64,000 nucleotides of DNA from Teichococcus oryzae (GCF_008386565.1 NZ_VUKA01000006.1:159204-223203), one strand, 5' to 3'; counted from the stretch's first letter, positions 26,404-35,824 are shown. Notes: generated from the letters alone by a model not told the origin. Numbers and translations are program-made.

Positions 26404-26970
26404 GTGGCTTATCGTCGTCGGATCTTCCGTTCGTCCTTTTCACGCCGTCCTTCCCGGCATTGGCGCGGTGCGGCGCTGGGCATGGCCGGCGTGCTGGTGG
26501 CGCTTGCCCTGGGCGGCCTTGGCCTGCCGGCGGCGTTGTTGGGTTCCGCCCCGCGCGACCAGGAATGGAGCGCCGCCGCCCCGTTGGTGCGAGTCGTGGA
26601 TGGCGACACCCTGCGACTGGGCGAGCGTACGGTCCGGCTGGCGGGGGTCCGGTCGCCGGAACGTGGCCAGACCTGCAGCACGGCGAACGGGGCCGGGTTC
26701 GATTGTGGCGCGGCGGCGGCGGAAGCGCTGTCCCACCTGGTGCAAGGCCGCGACCTGACCTGTCGCGTCACCGGACGGGATCATTTTGGCCGCGCCCTGG
26801 CGTTTTGCCGCACCGGGGACATGGAAGCGAATGCGGCGCTGGTGGCGGCCGGCTGGGCCCTTGCGGGAACAACGGCGCTGCAGCCGGCTGAGAACTCCGC
26901 CCGCGGCGCCGGCCTGGGCCTGTGGTCGCATCCGCCCGGCGCCCCAGCGGAGTGGCGGGCCAGCCGCTAG
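26404..26970 (+). CDS. Membrane-anchored SNase-like (thermonuclease family) protein
   Basis: A 188-residue protein starting at GTG. An Arg-rich N-terminus is followed by one hydrophobic segment (about 25-48) serving as anchor or uncleaved signal. The SNase-like OB fold follows: VVDGDTLRLGERTVRLAGVRSPE near 62-84, GRDHFGRALAFC near 125 and NAALVAAGWAL near 143. Asp and Arg positions of the staphylococcal nuclease active site are partly recognisable, but Glu43 equivalence is unclear. Four Cys in the domain suggest an oxidising, extracytoplasmic location. Upstream lacks a convincing SD, so the GTG start is tentative. Confidence 0.75.
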   Translation: MAYRRRIFRSSFSRRPSRHWRGAALGMAGVLVALALGGLGLPAALLGSAPRDQEWSAAAPLVRVVDGDTLRLGERTVRLAGVRSPERGQTCSTANGAGFDCGAAAAEALSHLVQGRDLTCRVTGRDHFGRALAFCRTGDMEANAALVAAGWALAGTTALQPAENSARGAGLGLWSHPPGAPAEWRASR

Positions 26971-27135
26971 GCGGCGCCGGCCATCCCACCGCGCGCATGG
27001 CGGCCTTGCCCCGATCAGCGGCACCATGTCGCACCCTGGCGGATGGACAATCCGGGGAAGCGCCTTAATCTTGCGCTGCATCATTGACGGCGCCCGCCTC
27101 CGGTGGCGCCGCCCCCTGTTCAAGAGGAAGACGCC

Positions 27136-28443
27136 ATGAGCAGCACGGCCAAAGGGTCCGTCACCATCCAGCTCGACGGCAGCAACAAGTCCGCGACCGT
27201 GCCGCTGCTTGGCGGCACCATCGGTCCGGACGTGTTCGACATCCGCAAGGTCTACAACGAGTTGGGGGTCTTCACTTTCGATCCAGGCTATGGCGGGACC
27301 GCCGCATGTGAAAGCGCCATCACCTATATCGATGGCGATGAAGGCGTGCTGCTCTATCGTGGCTACCCCATCGAGCAGCTGGCGGAGAAGTCGAACTTCC
27401 TGGAAGTGTCCTATCTGCTGCTGAACGGCGAATTGCCGACCAAGCAGCAGCTGAAGGATTTCGACCGCGGCGTGACCATGCACACCATGGTGCATGAGCA
27501 GCTGCGGCGCTTCTTCGACGGTTTCCGCCGCGACGCCCATCCGATGGCGATACTGTGCGGCGTGGTGGGTGCGCTGTCCGCCTTCTACCATGACAGCCTG
27601 GACATCAACGATCCGGCGCAGCGCGACATCAGCGCCTTCCGCCTGATCGCCAAGGTGCCGACCATCGCGGCCTGGGCCTACAAGTATTCCATCGGCCAGC
27701 CCTTCATGTACCCGCGGAACGACCTCAGCTACGCCGAGAACTTCCTGTACATGCTGAACGCCGTGCCGGCCGAGGAATGGAAGCCCAACCCCATCCTTTC
27801 CCGCGCCATGGACCGCATCCTGGTCCTGCACGCCGACCATGAGCAGAACGCCTCCACCTCCACGGTGCGGCTGGCGGGCTCCACCGGCGCCAACCCCTTC
27901 GCCTGCGTCGCCGCCGGCATCGCCGCGCTCTGGGGCCCCGCCCATGGCGGCGCGAACGAGGCGGTGCTGAAGATGCTGGCCGAGATCGGCAGCGTCGAGA
28001 ACATCCCCTCCTTCATCGAGAAGGTGAAGGACAAGAACTCCGGCGTGAAGCTCATGGGCTTCGGGCACCGCGTGTACAAGAACTTCGACCCGCGCGCGAA
28101 GATCATGCAGGCGACCTGCCACGAGGTGCTGAACGAGCTCGGCATCAAGGACGAGCCGCTGCTGGACCTCGCCATGGCGCTGGAGAAGATCGCGCTGGAG
28201 GACGATTACTTCGTTTCCCGCAAGCTCTACCCGAATGTCGATTTCTATTCCGGCATCATCCTGAAGGCGATGGGCATCCCGACCCACATGTTCACGGTGC
28301 TGTTCGCCGTGGCGCGCACCGTGGGCTGGGTGAGCCAGTGGAAGGAGATGATCGAGGACCCGGCGCAGCGCATCGGCCGCCCGCGCCAGATCTACACCGG
28401 CGCCGCCCAGCGCGACGTTTCCTCGATCGAGAACCGTGGCTGA
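27136..28443 (+). CDS. gltA: Citrate synthase (type II)
   Basis: A 435-residue TCA-cycle enzyme condensing oxaloacetate and acetyl-CoA. Catalytic residues are visible: His in [15 protein letters not shown] near 233, His in [15 protein letters not shown] near 310 and Asp in [10 protein letters not shown] near 369. The N-terminal extension typical of hexameric Gram-negative enzymes is present. The ATG at 27136 has GAGGA about 7 nt upstream. A strong intrinsic terminator follows 46 nt after the stop. Identification is certain. Confidence 0.98.
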   Translation: MSSTAKGSVTIQLDGSNKSATVPLLGGTIGPDVFDIRKVYNELGVFTFDPGYGGTAACESAITYIDGDEGVLLYRGYPIEQLAEKSNFLEVSYLLLNGELPTKQQLKDFDRGVTMHTMVHEQLRRFFDGFRRDAHPMAILCGVVGALSAFYHDSLDINDPAQRDISAFRLIAKVPTIAAWAYKYSIGQPFMYPRNDLSYAENFLYMLNAVPAEEWKPNPILSRAMDRILVLHADHEQNASTSTVRLAGSTGANPFACVAAGIAALWGPAHGGANEAVLKMLAEIGSVENIPSFIEKVKDKNSGVKLMGFGHRVYKNFDPRAKIMQATCHEVLNELGIKDEPLLDLAMALEKIALEDDYFVSRKLYPNVDFYSGIILKAMGIPTHMFTVLFAVARTVGWVSQWKEMIEDPAQRIGRPRQIYTGAAQRDVSSIENRG

Positions 28444-28489
28444 ACATTGAGGGCCTGTTGGGGCGTGCCCCGCCAGGCCCGTTCCGCGG

Positions 28490-28521
28490 CCCGCCATGCT
28501 CCGCATGGCGGGTCTTTTTTT
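28490..28521 (+). terminator. Rho-independent terminator of gltA
   Basis: A perfect 10-bp stem CCCGCCATGC / GCATGGCGGG with a TCC loop, followed by TCTTTTTTT. It lies 46 nt after the gltA stop and just before the AT-richer patch. Confidence 0.92.
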
Positions 28522-28753
28522 ATTCCAAATAAAAGCTCAGACCAGACAATAAGAAATCTTTTCAAGACTTTGTCCTTCTTGAAGTAATCTCCCCTTCCTG
28601 TAAGTAAATTCATGCATACTGGCGTCTGCACAGACCCGAAATCATGGCATTTATCGGGGGCATCTCAATTTATTTACGGTTTTCACTTGATCACGAATTC
28701 GAGATGCTCTTTGTTGTTTTCGGTTCTGCAATGTGTGGACGGAAGCCGCTTTG
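28522..28753. other. AT-rich intergenic segment
   Basis: Clearly lower GC than its surroundings, with runs such as ATTCCAAATAAAAGCTC and TTTATTTACGG. No open frame, tRNA or inverted repeat was found that could be supported. It precedes the orphan gene at 28754 and could hold its promoter. The composition suggests acquired DNA or a non-coding spacer left by past insertion. Confidence 0.5.
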
Positions 28754-29407
28754 ATGCGCGACATCGGTCATAATCAACTTCCTCATCGTTCGCTCGATGA
28801 CCTGGTACGGCGGCGACTTCGCACCTGGCCACAGCGCCCTCCTGGAGCCCTGGAAACACTCAAGCAGAACGGCATATGGATGCGGGCACGCCCTGGCGCG
28901 GCGGATACCAGTCTTCATCCCTTCCTGCGGCTGCCTGGCTCCAACCGCCTCCGCACCGTGCCCGACGGGTTGTGGCTGCATTTCAGCCCCAACCCCGCCG
29001 ATCCCTTCGTGGACATCCTGTGCATCGAGGCCTGCGCATCCCTGCAGAACCTGCTGGACAAGCGCTCGCGCTTCGCGCCCTCCACATCCTCCCTGCTGGC
29101 GGTCTGCCCGGTTCCATGGCTCCTCGCGCCGCAGGATGCCAAGGACAAGATGCCGCGCTGGCGCCGGATCAAGTTGCTGCGGCAGGAACCTGTTGCGCCG
29201 CTGGCCTTGCCGGTCCGTGACGTGCGGGTGCTGTATGGCTTGAAGGACCGGCAGTATGAGGGCTTCGCACGCACGCAAATGCCCCAGGCCCATGAATATT
29301 TCTGTCCCATGGACGCGCTGATCGATGAGGAAGGGGCCAGCAATCCCGCCATGCAGGCCCTGATCGCCCGCGCCTCGGGCGCCGCCAATTTCATGCGCCT
29401 GCCTTGA
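28754..29407 (+). CDS. Orphan hypothetical protein in an AT-richer patch
   Basis: A 217-residue soluble protein that I do not recognise. It starts MRDIGHNQLPHRSLDDLVRR; a GTG seven codons upstream (28733) is in frame. Visible features are a Trp/Pro-rich N-terminal third, an acidic stretch PNPADPFVDILCIEACASLQNLLDKRSRF near 80-110, and a basic segment DKMPRWRRIKLLRQEP near 131-146. No signal peptide or membrane segment. Codon usage is less GC-biased than the neighbours, and it is flanked by AT-rich DNA and a gene fragment, consistent with horizontal acquisition. No function is proposed. Confidence 0.6.
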   Translation: MRDIGHNQLPHRSLDDLVRRRLRTWPQRPPGALETLKQNGIWMRARPGAADTSLHPFLRLPGSNRLRTVPDGLWLHFSPNPADPFVDILCIEACASLQNLLDKRSRFAPSTSSLLAVCPVPWLLAPQDAKDKMPRWRRIKLLRQEPVAPLALPVRDVRVLYGLKDRQYEGFARTQMPQAHEYFCPMDALIDEEGASNPAMQALIARASGAANFMRLP

Positions 29408-29587
29408 CGCCGCTCCGCCTGGCGGCGCAGTTCCGAGCTATCATCTTCGGCAATCACAGGTAGCGGTAATTTCCGCATCAGGCTTCCTTCAGGGATGCAA
29501 CTCTCCTCCGGACCACCATGCGCCGAGCGAGAAACCATATTGCTCAACCGCGAGGCCATGTGCCGACCGAAGGAGAAGCCTGCTTGA

Positions 29588-29848
29588 TCCGACACGCCGA
29601 CACCGTTCGATGGCAGCATCCTGGAAGCCGATGTGTGCATCGTGGGCGGCGGCGCGGTGGGCCTGCAACTGCCGCGCCAGCTGACGCTGCCCGGCCGCCG
29701 CCCCATGCCTTCAAGGAAGCGCCAGCCGCAACGGGCTGAAGAAGGCGGCGTCTGCTTTCCCGCCCTTCCCGAGGCCATAGGGGTTGGTGGCACGTGGCTG
29801 CCTTCTTCTCTCCCACAATTCCACTACCCACGTTACAATTTTCATTAA
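29588..29848 (+). pseudogene. 5' fragment of an FAD-dependent (GMC-type) oxidoreductase
   Basis: An in-frame stretch translating FDGSILEADVCIVGGGAVGL and onward matches the N-terminal FAD-binding Rossmann loop (GxGxxG) of GMC-type or related flavoproteins. The frame begins after a TGA at 29585 with no normal start codon, loses resemblance after about 40 residues and stops at 29848. Nothing downstream continues the enzyme. It is best read as the residue of a truncated gene. The exact limits and family are uncertain because only the dinucleotide-binding motif is left. Confidence 0.5.
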
Positions 29849-30081
29849 TTACCCGCTATGGTAGTATACTTCTCGCGTCATTCCTTAGATCACTGTCCGA
29901 GGGAACGGTATTCTCCTATAAGTTGATAGTTACACCAACATACCTCAAGGCTCAGCCGAATGCGCCCGTTGTTCCGCTCATGGCAGTTCCTGCAGCAAGG
30001 AGGAGCGGAATTCTTTCCGGCCGGACGCCCTGATGACACGGCCTGGACGAGAATCGCCTAGAACGAACGGGACAAGCTGCG
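29849..30081. other. AT-richer spacer before the GGDEF-EAL gene
   Basis: Low-GC stretch (for example ATTACCCGCTATGGTAGTATAC around 29845-29875) that returns to normal composition near 29960. It probably contains the promoter of the GGDEF-EAL gene; TATGGTAGTATA resembles an extended -10, but no -35 is convincing. No gene supported. Confidence 0.4.
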
Positions 30082-32949
30082 ATGTGGCGCATCTATTACA
30101 GTCTTGCCTATGAACATGATGTCAGGCTGGTTGCTCTTGCCGCGTTGATCTGTCTGCTTGGCAGCGGCACGACGGTGGCCCTCATCCGGCGCGCCCTGAC
30201 ATCGCCTCTTCCCGGCCGAAAGGAGTGGCTCCTTTTTGCGGGGGTGATCACCGGGCTGTCCGGCTGGACGACCCACTTCGTGGCCATGCTGGGCTTCGCC
30301 CCCGACCGCGACCTGCATGCCGGCACGGCGATGGCCGTGTCTTCCCTCCTGGTCAGCATGCTGACGCCGGCGATTGGCTGGCTGGTGGCCTTTGGCGGCC
30401 CCCGGCGGCTGGGCCTGGTCGGCGGCGCGATCACTGGCATCGGGCTGGCGCTCACGCATTCCATGGAAACGGTGTCCATGCATGTGGCGGACACCGTGAC
30501 GTTCGAGGGCAGCCTTGTCGCCGCCTCGCTGCTGGGGGGACTCGGATTCTGCATCCTGGCAGGATGGCTGCTTCAGCGGGACCGCCGTGCCACCACCTCC
30601 ATTCTTGCCGCCGCCGTGCTCGCCATGGCCACGCTCACCGTCCATTTCCTTGGCATGGCGAGCGCCACGGTGCTCTCCGGCTCCGCCATCCTTGAGGCGC
30701 ATGAGCATTCGGCCCTTACCGCATTGGGCGGCGTTGTCGTGGCGGGCGCGGTCCTGCTTCTCATCTGCGCCCTGGGCGTCGCCATTCACGGGAACCGGAT
30801 CGCCGCCGTCACGGCGCGGGAGCGGGAATGCCTGCTGGAAGCGCTGGCGGCCCTGCGGAAGAGCGAGGATCATCACCGCGCTTCCGTGGCGCTGAACCCG
30901 CAGATCCCGTGGCTGGCCGATCCGGAAGGCAATGCGACCGAGATCTCGCCGCGCTGGGAGGACCTGGTGGGCCGCCCCGTGGAGGAAGGGCTCGGCCAGG
31001 GCTGGATGCGCCACATCCATCCCGACGACCTGCCCCGGGTGCGGGTGGCCTGGCGAAAGGCGCTTGAAACCGGCGATGGCGCGCATGCGGACACCCGCTA
31101 CCGCCTCCGCCTGCGGGATGGCGGCTATCGCTGGTTCCGCATGCGCACGCGGGCGCGCCAGGACGCGGATGGCGGCATCGTCGCCTGGTATGGCACCCTT
31201 GAGGACATCCATGATCAGGTAATGGCGGAACTGGCCCTGCGCGAAAGCGAGGAACGGTATCGCCTCGCCTTCCAGGCCACGCATGACGCCATCGGCGACT
31301 GGTCCCGCGCCAGCGGCCGCATCGCCTGGGCAGGCGCCATCGCCACCGTGCTGGGCCATCCTCCGCAGGACCATACGTCTTCGGACTGGTGGCTGGACCA
31401 GGTCCATCCCGAGGACAGGGATGGGCTTGAGGCAAGCTTCCGGGCCGCCCTGAACAGCGGAACAAGCCTATGGGGCGGCGAATACCGATTCCGCGCCGCG
31501 GACGGCACCTATCGCCACATTTCCTCCCGCGCCCACATCGTCCGGGATGCCAAGGGCAGGCTGGCCCGCGTGATCGGCTCGATGGTCGATGTCACCGCCC
31601 GCAAGGCAGCCGAGCAGGAATTGCGCTGGGCGGCCTATCACGACCCCCTGACCAGGCTGCCGAACCGGGCGGCCTATGCCCTCAGGATCGAGCAAGCGAT
31701 CGCCGAGGCACGAGCCAGCCAAACCTCCTTCGGCCTGATCATCGCGGATCTCGACAACTTCAAGATGCTGAACGACACGCTGGGCCACGCGGCGGGGGAC
31801 ACCCTCCTCTGCCAGCTCGCCTCGCGGCTGCAGGATGGTGTTCCGGCCGGCGCGACCATTGCCCGGCTCGGTGGCGATGAGTTCGCCATCATCCTGCCCG
31901 GCCTGACGGAGCAGGACGCGCATTCGGGCGCCGTTCATGCGGTGCTGAGCGGGATCAACGCCTCCTTCTCCATCGAAGGGCTCAGCATCGACGTGAATTT
32001 CAGCGTGGGCGCGGCGCTGTGGCCCCGCGATGCGGACAATGCGGCGGACCTTCTCCGCGGCGCCGATCTTGCCCTGCACGCTGCCAAGTCGGAACTGCCG
32101 GGGAGCATCCGGCCATTCCAGCCCTTCATGCGGGAAAGGGCGGAGGAACGGAAGCGGGCGCTCGATTCCGCCCGCCTCGCCCTGCGGATGGACCGGATCG
32201 CCCCCTTCTATCAGCCCAAGGTCTGCCTCGCGACGGGCATGGTCAAAGGCTTCGAGGCCCTGCTGCGGTGGCATGACCACGGCCTGCGCCTGCAATCCCC
32301 TAGCGCCCTTGCCCTGGCTTTCGAGGACGCCGAGCTTTCCATCCAGATCACTGACAAGATGCTGGACAGCGTGATCCGGGACTGCCTGGAATGGAAGGCG
32401 GCCGGCATTGAGGTGGGCCGCATCGCGCTGAATGCCTCCAGCGCGGATTTCCGGCGGCGCGACCTGGCCGACCGCATCCTGGCGCGCCTTGGAAAAGCGG
32501 GGCTTCCGACCTCCTGCCTGGAGCTTGAGGTCACGGAAACGGTGTTTCTGGGGAAGCACAGCGGGATTGTCGAAAGCACGCTGGAAACCCTGTCCGATGC
32601 GGGCATCACCATTGCACTGGACGATTTCGGCACCGGCTACGCATCATTGACCCATTTGCAGCAATTCCCGGTGAATGTCCTGAAGATCGACCGCTCCTTC
32701 GTGGCGGGCCTTTCGCAGAAGCGGGCCCCCATCGTGGACGCGCTGCTGCACATGGCGCAGAGCCTGGACATCGAAACCGTGGCGGAAGGCGTGGAAACGC
32801 TGGAACAGGCAGCTTATCTGCGGGCCCAGGGCTGTGTCATGGGCCAGGGCTACCTCTTTGGCCGCCCGATCGCCGCGTCCTGCGTTCCGCTCGTTCTGGC
32901 CCACCAGGAACGGGATGCCGCGCTTGCCGCCATACGCGTCGGTCCTTGA
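30082..32949 (+). CDS. MHYT-PAS-PAS-GGDEF-EAL membrane c-di-GMP signalling protein
   Basis: A 955-residue sensor. Residues about 1-245 form a seven-helix MHYT sensor with the recurring His/Met motifs (GWTTHFVAMLGF near 70, LTHSMETVSM near 130, VHFLGMAS near 190), proposed in this family to bind copper or gases. Two PAS domains follow (about 265-385 and 390-510, each with a PAC segment). GGDEF spans about 515-675 with an intact LGGDEFAI near 595; the RxxD inhibitory site is not at its usual place. EAL spans about 690-945 with FEALLRW near 723, NASSADF, EVTETVF, DDFGTGYASL near 847, KIDRSFV, AEGVET and QGYLFGRP, all expected catalytic residues. It could therefore make or degrade c-di-GMP. No strong SD at the ATG. 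Confidence 0.92.
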   Translation: MWRIYYSLAYEHDVRLVALAALICLLGSGTTVALIRRALTSPLPGRKEWLLFAGVITGLSGWTTHFVAMLGFAPDRDLHAGTAMAVSSLLVSMLTPAIGWLVAFGGPRRLGLVGGAITGIGLALTHSMETVSMHVADTVTFEGSLVAASLLGGLGFCILAGWLLQRDRRATTSILAAAVLAMATLTVHFLGMASATVLSGSAILEAHEHSALTALGGVVVAGAVLLLICALGVAIHGNRIAAVTARERECLLEALAALRKSEDHHRASVALNPQIPWLADPEGNATEISPRWEDLVGRPVEEGLGQGWMRHIHPDDLPRVRVAWRKALETGDGAHADTRYRLRLRDGGYRWFRMRTRARQDADGGIVAWYGTLEDIHDQVMAELALRESEERYRLAFQATHDAIGDWSRASGRIAWAGAIATVLGHPPQDHTSSDWWLDQVHPEDRDGLEASFRAALNSGTSLWGGEYRFRAADGTYRHISSRAHIVRDAKGRLARVIGSMVDVTARKAAEQELRWAAYHDPLTRLPNRAAYALRIEQAIAEARASQTSFGLIIADLDNFKMLNDTLGHAAGDTLLCQLASRLQDGVPAGATIARLGGDEFAIILPGLTEQDAHSGAVHAVLSGINASFSIEGLSIDVNFSVGAALWPRDADNAADLLRGADLALHAAKSELPGSIRPFQPFMRERAEERKRALDSARLALRMDRIAPFYQPKVCLATGMVKGFEALLRWHDHGLRLQSPSALALAFEDAELSIQITDKMLDSVIRDCLEWKAAGIEVGRIALNASSADFRRRDLADRILARLGKAGLPTSCLELEVTETVFLGKHSGIVESTLETLSDAGITIALDDFGTGYASLTHLQQFPVNVLKIDRSFVAGLSQKRAPIVDALLHMAQSLDIETVAEGVETLEQAAYLRAQGCVMGQGYLFGRPIAASCVPLVLAHQERDAALAAIRVGP

Positions 32950-33188
32950 TGGCGGCACCCGCGAGGTTGGTTCCATGCTGCTGGGTTGTGGCTGTCGCGC
33001 CACGCCGGGAAGGAGCCAGTGCCAACGGCATCCACAGGAATGGCGCCTGATCGCAACGCCGGGCCAAGCATGGCATGGGACCCCGGCAACAGCGGGCCTG
33101 CGGAATGCGTGAACCGCCTCTGATACGACACATCACCGAACAAGAATCATTTGGAGTAGCCAAGGCCAGTGACGCGCAAAAGCGCGCC

Positions 33189-33264
33189 TGGCGTCCCCTA
33201 GGGGATTCGAACCCCTGTTGCCGCCGTGAGAGGGCGGTGTCCTAGGCCTCTAGACGAAGGGGAC
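33189..33264 (-). tRNA. tRNA-Glu (anticodon CUC)
   Basis: On the minus strand a 76-nt cloverleaf: acceptor GTCCCCT/AGGGGAC, D arm GTCTAGAGGCCTAGGAC, anticodon stem CCGCC/GGCGG with loop CTCTCAC placing CTC at 34-36, T arm AGGGG-TTCGAAT-CCCCT, and an encoded GCCA end. It decodes GAG. Confidence 0.95.
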
Positions 33265-33376
33265 TAAAGGCGTGGCGGGCTTGTATCCTCGGCTCCGCCC
33301 CCGATCAAGGGCCGATCGCCGAATTTCCGCCATCGGCGCGATTTTCCCGCCGATCCGGAACCGTCACACTGCCGGA

Positions 33377-33688
33377 CTACTGCCCGAGGCGGATCTCGCG
33401 CACCGGCTGCCGGCCATTCGGGTCCACCATCAGGATGCGCGCGCCATCCGGCCGCTCCACCCACACCGCCAGCCGCCCCTGCAGGGCGGCAATGCCGCCA
33501 ATGCGCGTGCCGGATGGCTGCCCCAGTTCCAGATCCGTGGTAAGCGCAGGAAGCGGCATGTCCTGGGTTTCGGCGGCTGGCTCCAGTGCCGCTGTGTTCA
33601 GCTTCTGCACGATGCCGACCACGAGCCCCACCGTGCCGATGATGATCAGCACCCCCATCACAGCCACCAGAATCTTGAGCCCGCGCAC
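33377..33688 (-). CDS. Small membrane protein, DUF6476-like
   Basis: A 103-residue protein beginning VRGLKILVAVMGVLIIIGTV at a GTG codon. One strong membrane helix covers about 4-27; the remainder is a small periplasmic beta-rich domain containing RLAVWVERPDGARILMVDPNGRQPVREI. This resembles the alphaproteobacterial DUF6476 proteins found next to rluD. The GTG at 33688 is chosen because AGGGGG lies 9 nt upstream and the hydrophobic segment begins there; the frame is open further upstream only through the rluD region. The gene is divergent from rluD with overlapping 5' ends. Function unknown. Confidence 0.75.
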   Translation of the reverse strand: MRGLKILVAVMGVLIIIGTVGLVVGIVQKLNTAALEPAAETQDMPLPALTTDLELGQPSGTRIGGIAALQGRLAVWVERPDGARILMVDPNGRQPVREIRLGQ

Positions 33689-34706
33689 TGAAAACCCCCT
33701 GCCGCCAACCGGGACCGCCAACGGCACTCCCGGGGCGGCCACCATCTTCGAGATCACCGCCAGCGCCGCGGATGCGGGCAACCGGCTCGACCGGTTCCTG
33801 GCTGGCGCGATAGGCACGGTGTCGCGCTCCCGCGTCAAGGCACTGATCGAGGCCGGCCAGACCAGCCGAGACGGCACGCCTGTGACCGACCCCTCGGAAT
33901 CGGTCCGCGCCGGCGCCGCTTATCGCCTGGTGCAGCCGGCGGCGGTGGACGCGGCGCCGCAGGCCCAGTCCATGCCGCTTTCCATCCTGTTCGAGGACCG
34001 GCACCTGATCGTGCTCGACAAGCCGGCGGGTCTGGTGGTGCATCCCGCCCCCGGCAACCAGGACGGCACGCTGGTGAACGCCCTGCTGGCCCATGCCGGC
34101 GACGAGCTGACAGGCATCGGCGGCGAGAAGCGGCCGGGCATCGTGCACCGCCTCGACAAGGATACGTCGGGCGTCATGGTGGTGGCCAAGAGCGAGCCGG
34201 CGCATGTCGCGCTGTCGGCCGCCTTTGCCGAGCGCGACCTGGAACGCTCCTATCTCGCCCTCGCCTGGGGTGTGCCCTCCCCCGCGGCGGGAGAAGTGGA
34301 TGCGCCGGTGGGCCGCCATCCCACCGACCGCAAGCGCATGGCGGTGGTGGCGCGCAACGGCAAGCACGCCCTGACCCGCTACGCCACGGAAAGGGCCTGG
34401 GGCACGGGTTGCGCCCTGCTGCGCTGCCGCCTGGCAACAGGGCGCACGCACCAGATCCGCGTCCACATGGCGCATCTGGGCCATCCCCTGGTCGGGGACC
34501 CGGTCTACCTGCGGCGCATACCGGCCGCCGCACGAGGCCTGTCCGTGGCGTCCCGGGATGTGCTGCTGGCTTTTCCCCGCCAGGCGCTGCATGCCGAGAC
34601 ACTGGGCTTCCGCCACCCTGTCACCGGCGAGACGCTGCGCTTCTCCGCGCCTTTGCCGCCGGACATGAAGGAATTGCTTGCGTTGCTGGAACGTAACGGG
34701 GAGTAA
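33675..34706 (+). CDS. rluD: 23S rRNA pseudouridine synthase RluD-type
   Basis: A pseudouridine synthase of the RluA family, modifying U1911/1915/1917 of 23S rRNA (E. coli numbering). The S4-like RNA-binding domain is at the N-terminus (GNRLDRFLAGAIGTVSRSRVKALIEAG near 37-62). The catalytic Asp is in HRLDKDTSG near residue 161, and LLRCRLATGRTHQIRVHMAHLGHPLVGDPVY near 250-280 is the other conserved block. The start is uncertain: no ATG lies near, and TTG at 33675 (MSPRTENPLPP) is the most reasonable, although it lacks an SD and overlaps the divergent gene's start by 14 nt. An intrinsic terminator follows the stop immediately. Confidence 0.88.
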   Translation: MSPRTENPLPPTGTANGTPGAATIFEITASAADAGNRLDRFLAGAIGTVSRSRVKALIEAGQTSRDGTPVTDPSESVRAGAAYRLVQPAAVDAAPQAQSMPLSILFEDRHLIVLDKPAGLVVHPAPGNQDGTLVNALLAHAGDELTGIGGEKRPGIVHRLDKDTSGVMVVAKSEPAHVALSAAFAERDLERSYLALAWGVPSPAAGEVDAPVGRHPTDRKRMAVVARNGKHALTRYATERAWGTGCALLRCRLATGRTHQIRVHMAHLGHPLVGDPVYLRRIPAAARGLSVASRDVLLAFPRQALHAETLGFRHPVTGETLRFSAPLPPDMKELLALLERNGE

Positions 34707-34734
34707 CCCGACTATTTCAGTCGGGATTTTCTTG
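34707..34734 (+). terminator. Intrinsic terminator between rluD and rpoH
   Basis: A 7-bp stem CCCGACT / AGTCGGG with loop ATTTC, followed by ATTTTCTT. It starts at the first base after the rluD stop and separates it from rpoH. Confidence 0.75.
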
Positions 34735-34933
34735 CGAAACCCGCTGCAGCGCGGTAGCGTTCTCCTGTCGCCAACGCCGGGTGCCAACACCAAGGCGCGG
34801 CCGTCGAACCTGCGCCCTGCGTGACCAGGGTCAGGACGGCGCGTCAGGGCTCAGCGGAAGCGACCGTGCACATGCCGTGCCGGAAGCTCGCCGTCACAGG
34901 GGCTCCCGTCCGGTGCAGGAGGCAGATGCAGAC

Positions 34934-35824
34934 ATGGCTTCCACTTCGACTTTCGCGATCCCGATGGCGCCAGAGGGCAACCTTTCCCGCTACCTACAGG
35001 AGATCCGCAAATTCCCCATGCTTTCGCCGGAGGAGGAATTCCGCCTGGCGAAGGACTGGAAAGACAATGGCAACCAGCAGGCTGCCCACAAGCTTGTCAC
35101 CTCCCATCTGCGTCTCGTGGCGAAGATCGCCATGGGCTACCGCGGCTACGGCCTGCCGGTGGGGGAGCTGATCAGCGAGGGCAATGTCGGCATGATGCAG
35201 GCCGTCCGTCGCTTCGACCCCGACCGCGGCTTCCGCCTGGCCACATACGCCATGTGGTGGATCCGCGCCGCGATCCAAGAGTACATCCTGCATTCCTGGT
35301 CGCTCGTGAAGATGGGCACCACGGCCGCGCAGAAGAAGCTGTTCTTCAACCTGCGCCGGTTGAAGGGCCAGATGGCGGCGCTGGAGGAGGGCGACCTGCA
35401 GCCTGAGCAGGTGGCGAAGATCGCCCATGTGCTGCAGGTGCCGGAGCAGGACGTGGTGTCCATGAACCGTCGCCTCGCCTCCCCGGACAATTCCCTGAAC
35501 GCGCCGGTGCGCGCCGACAGCGAGGGCGAATGGCAGGATTGGCTGGTCGATGAGGGCGAAAGCCAGGAAACCGAGATCGCCGAGCGGCAGGACATGTCCA
35601 ACCGCCGCCAGCTTCTCGGGGAAGCGCTGAAGACCCTGAACGAGCGGGAGCGCCACATCCTGATCGAGCGCCGCCTCAAGGACGAGCCGACCACGCTGGA
35701 GGAACTGTCCCAGCAATACAGCATCAGCCGCGAGCGCGTGCGGCAGATCGAGGTCCGCGCCTTCGAGAAGCTCCAGAAGAGCATGAAGACGCAGATCATG
35801 GAACGCCGGCTGGCCGTCGACTGA
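34934..35824 (+). CDS. rpoH: Heat-shock sigma factor sigma-32
   Basis: A 296-residue alternative sigma factor directing heat-shock transcription. Region 1.2 is NLSRYLQEIRKFPMLSPEEE near 16-35. Region 2 holds GLPVGELISEGNVGMMQAVRRFDPDRGFRLATYAMWWIRAAIQEYIL near 74-119. The sigma-32-specific RpoH box QKKLFFNLRRLKGQ lies near 133-146. Region 4 has the helix-turn-helix TLEELSQQYSISRERVRQIEVRAFEKL near 255-281. The ATG at 34934 follows GCAGAC with a weak SD. The 200-nt leader between the rluD terminator and this start may carry promoter and thermosensor elements, but none can be demonstrated by eye. A strong terminator follows. Confidence 0.96.
   Translation: MASTSTFAIPMAPEGNLSRYLQEIRKFPMLSPEEEFRLAKDWKDNGNQQAAHKLVTSHLRLVAKIAMGYRGYGLPVGELISEGNVGMMQAVRRFDPDRGFRLATYAMWWIRAAIQEYILHSWSLVKMGTTAAQKKLFFNLRRLKGQMAALEEGDLQPEQVAKIAHVLQVPEQDVVSMNRRLASPDNSLNAPVRADSEGEWQDWLVDEGESQETEIAERQDMSNRRQLLGEALKTLNERERHILIERRLKDEPTTLEELSQQYSISRERVRQIEVRAFEKLQKSMKTQIMERRLAVD

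Noticed and set aside
29518-29739. Short frame starting MRRARNHIAQPRGH overlapping the flavoprotein fragment
   Set aside because: Arg-rich shadow in a different frame from the recognisable FAD motif.
34731-34760. CTTGCG...TAGCGT as a possible promoter of rpoH
   Set aside because: Spacing and -10 match are poor; no promoter can be claimed from one weak pair.
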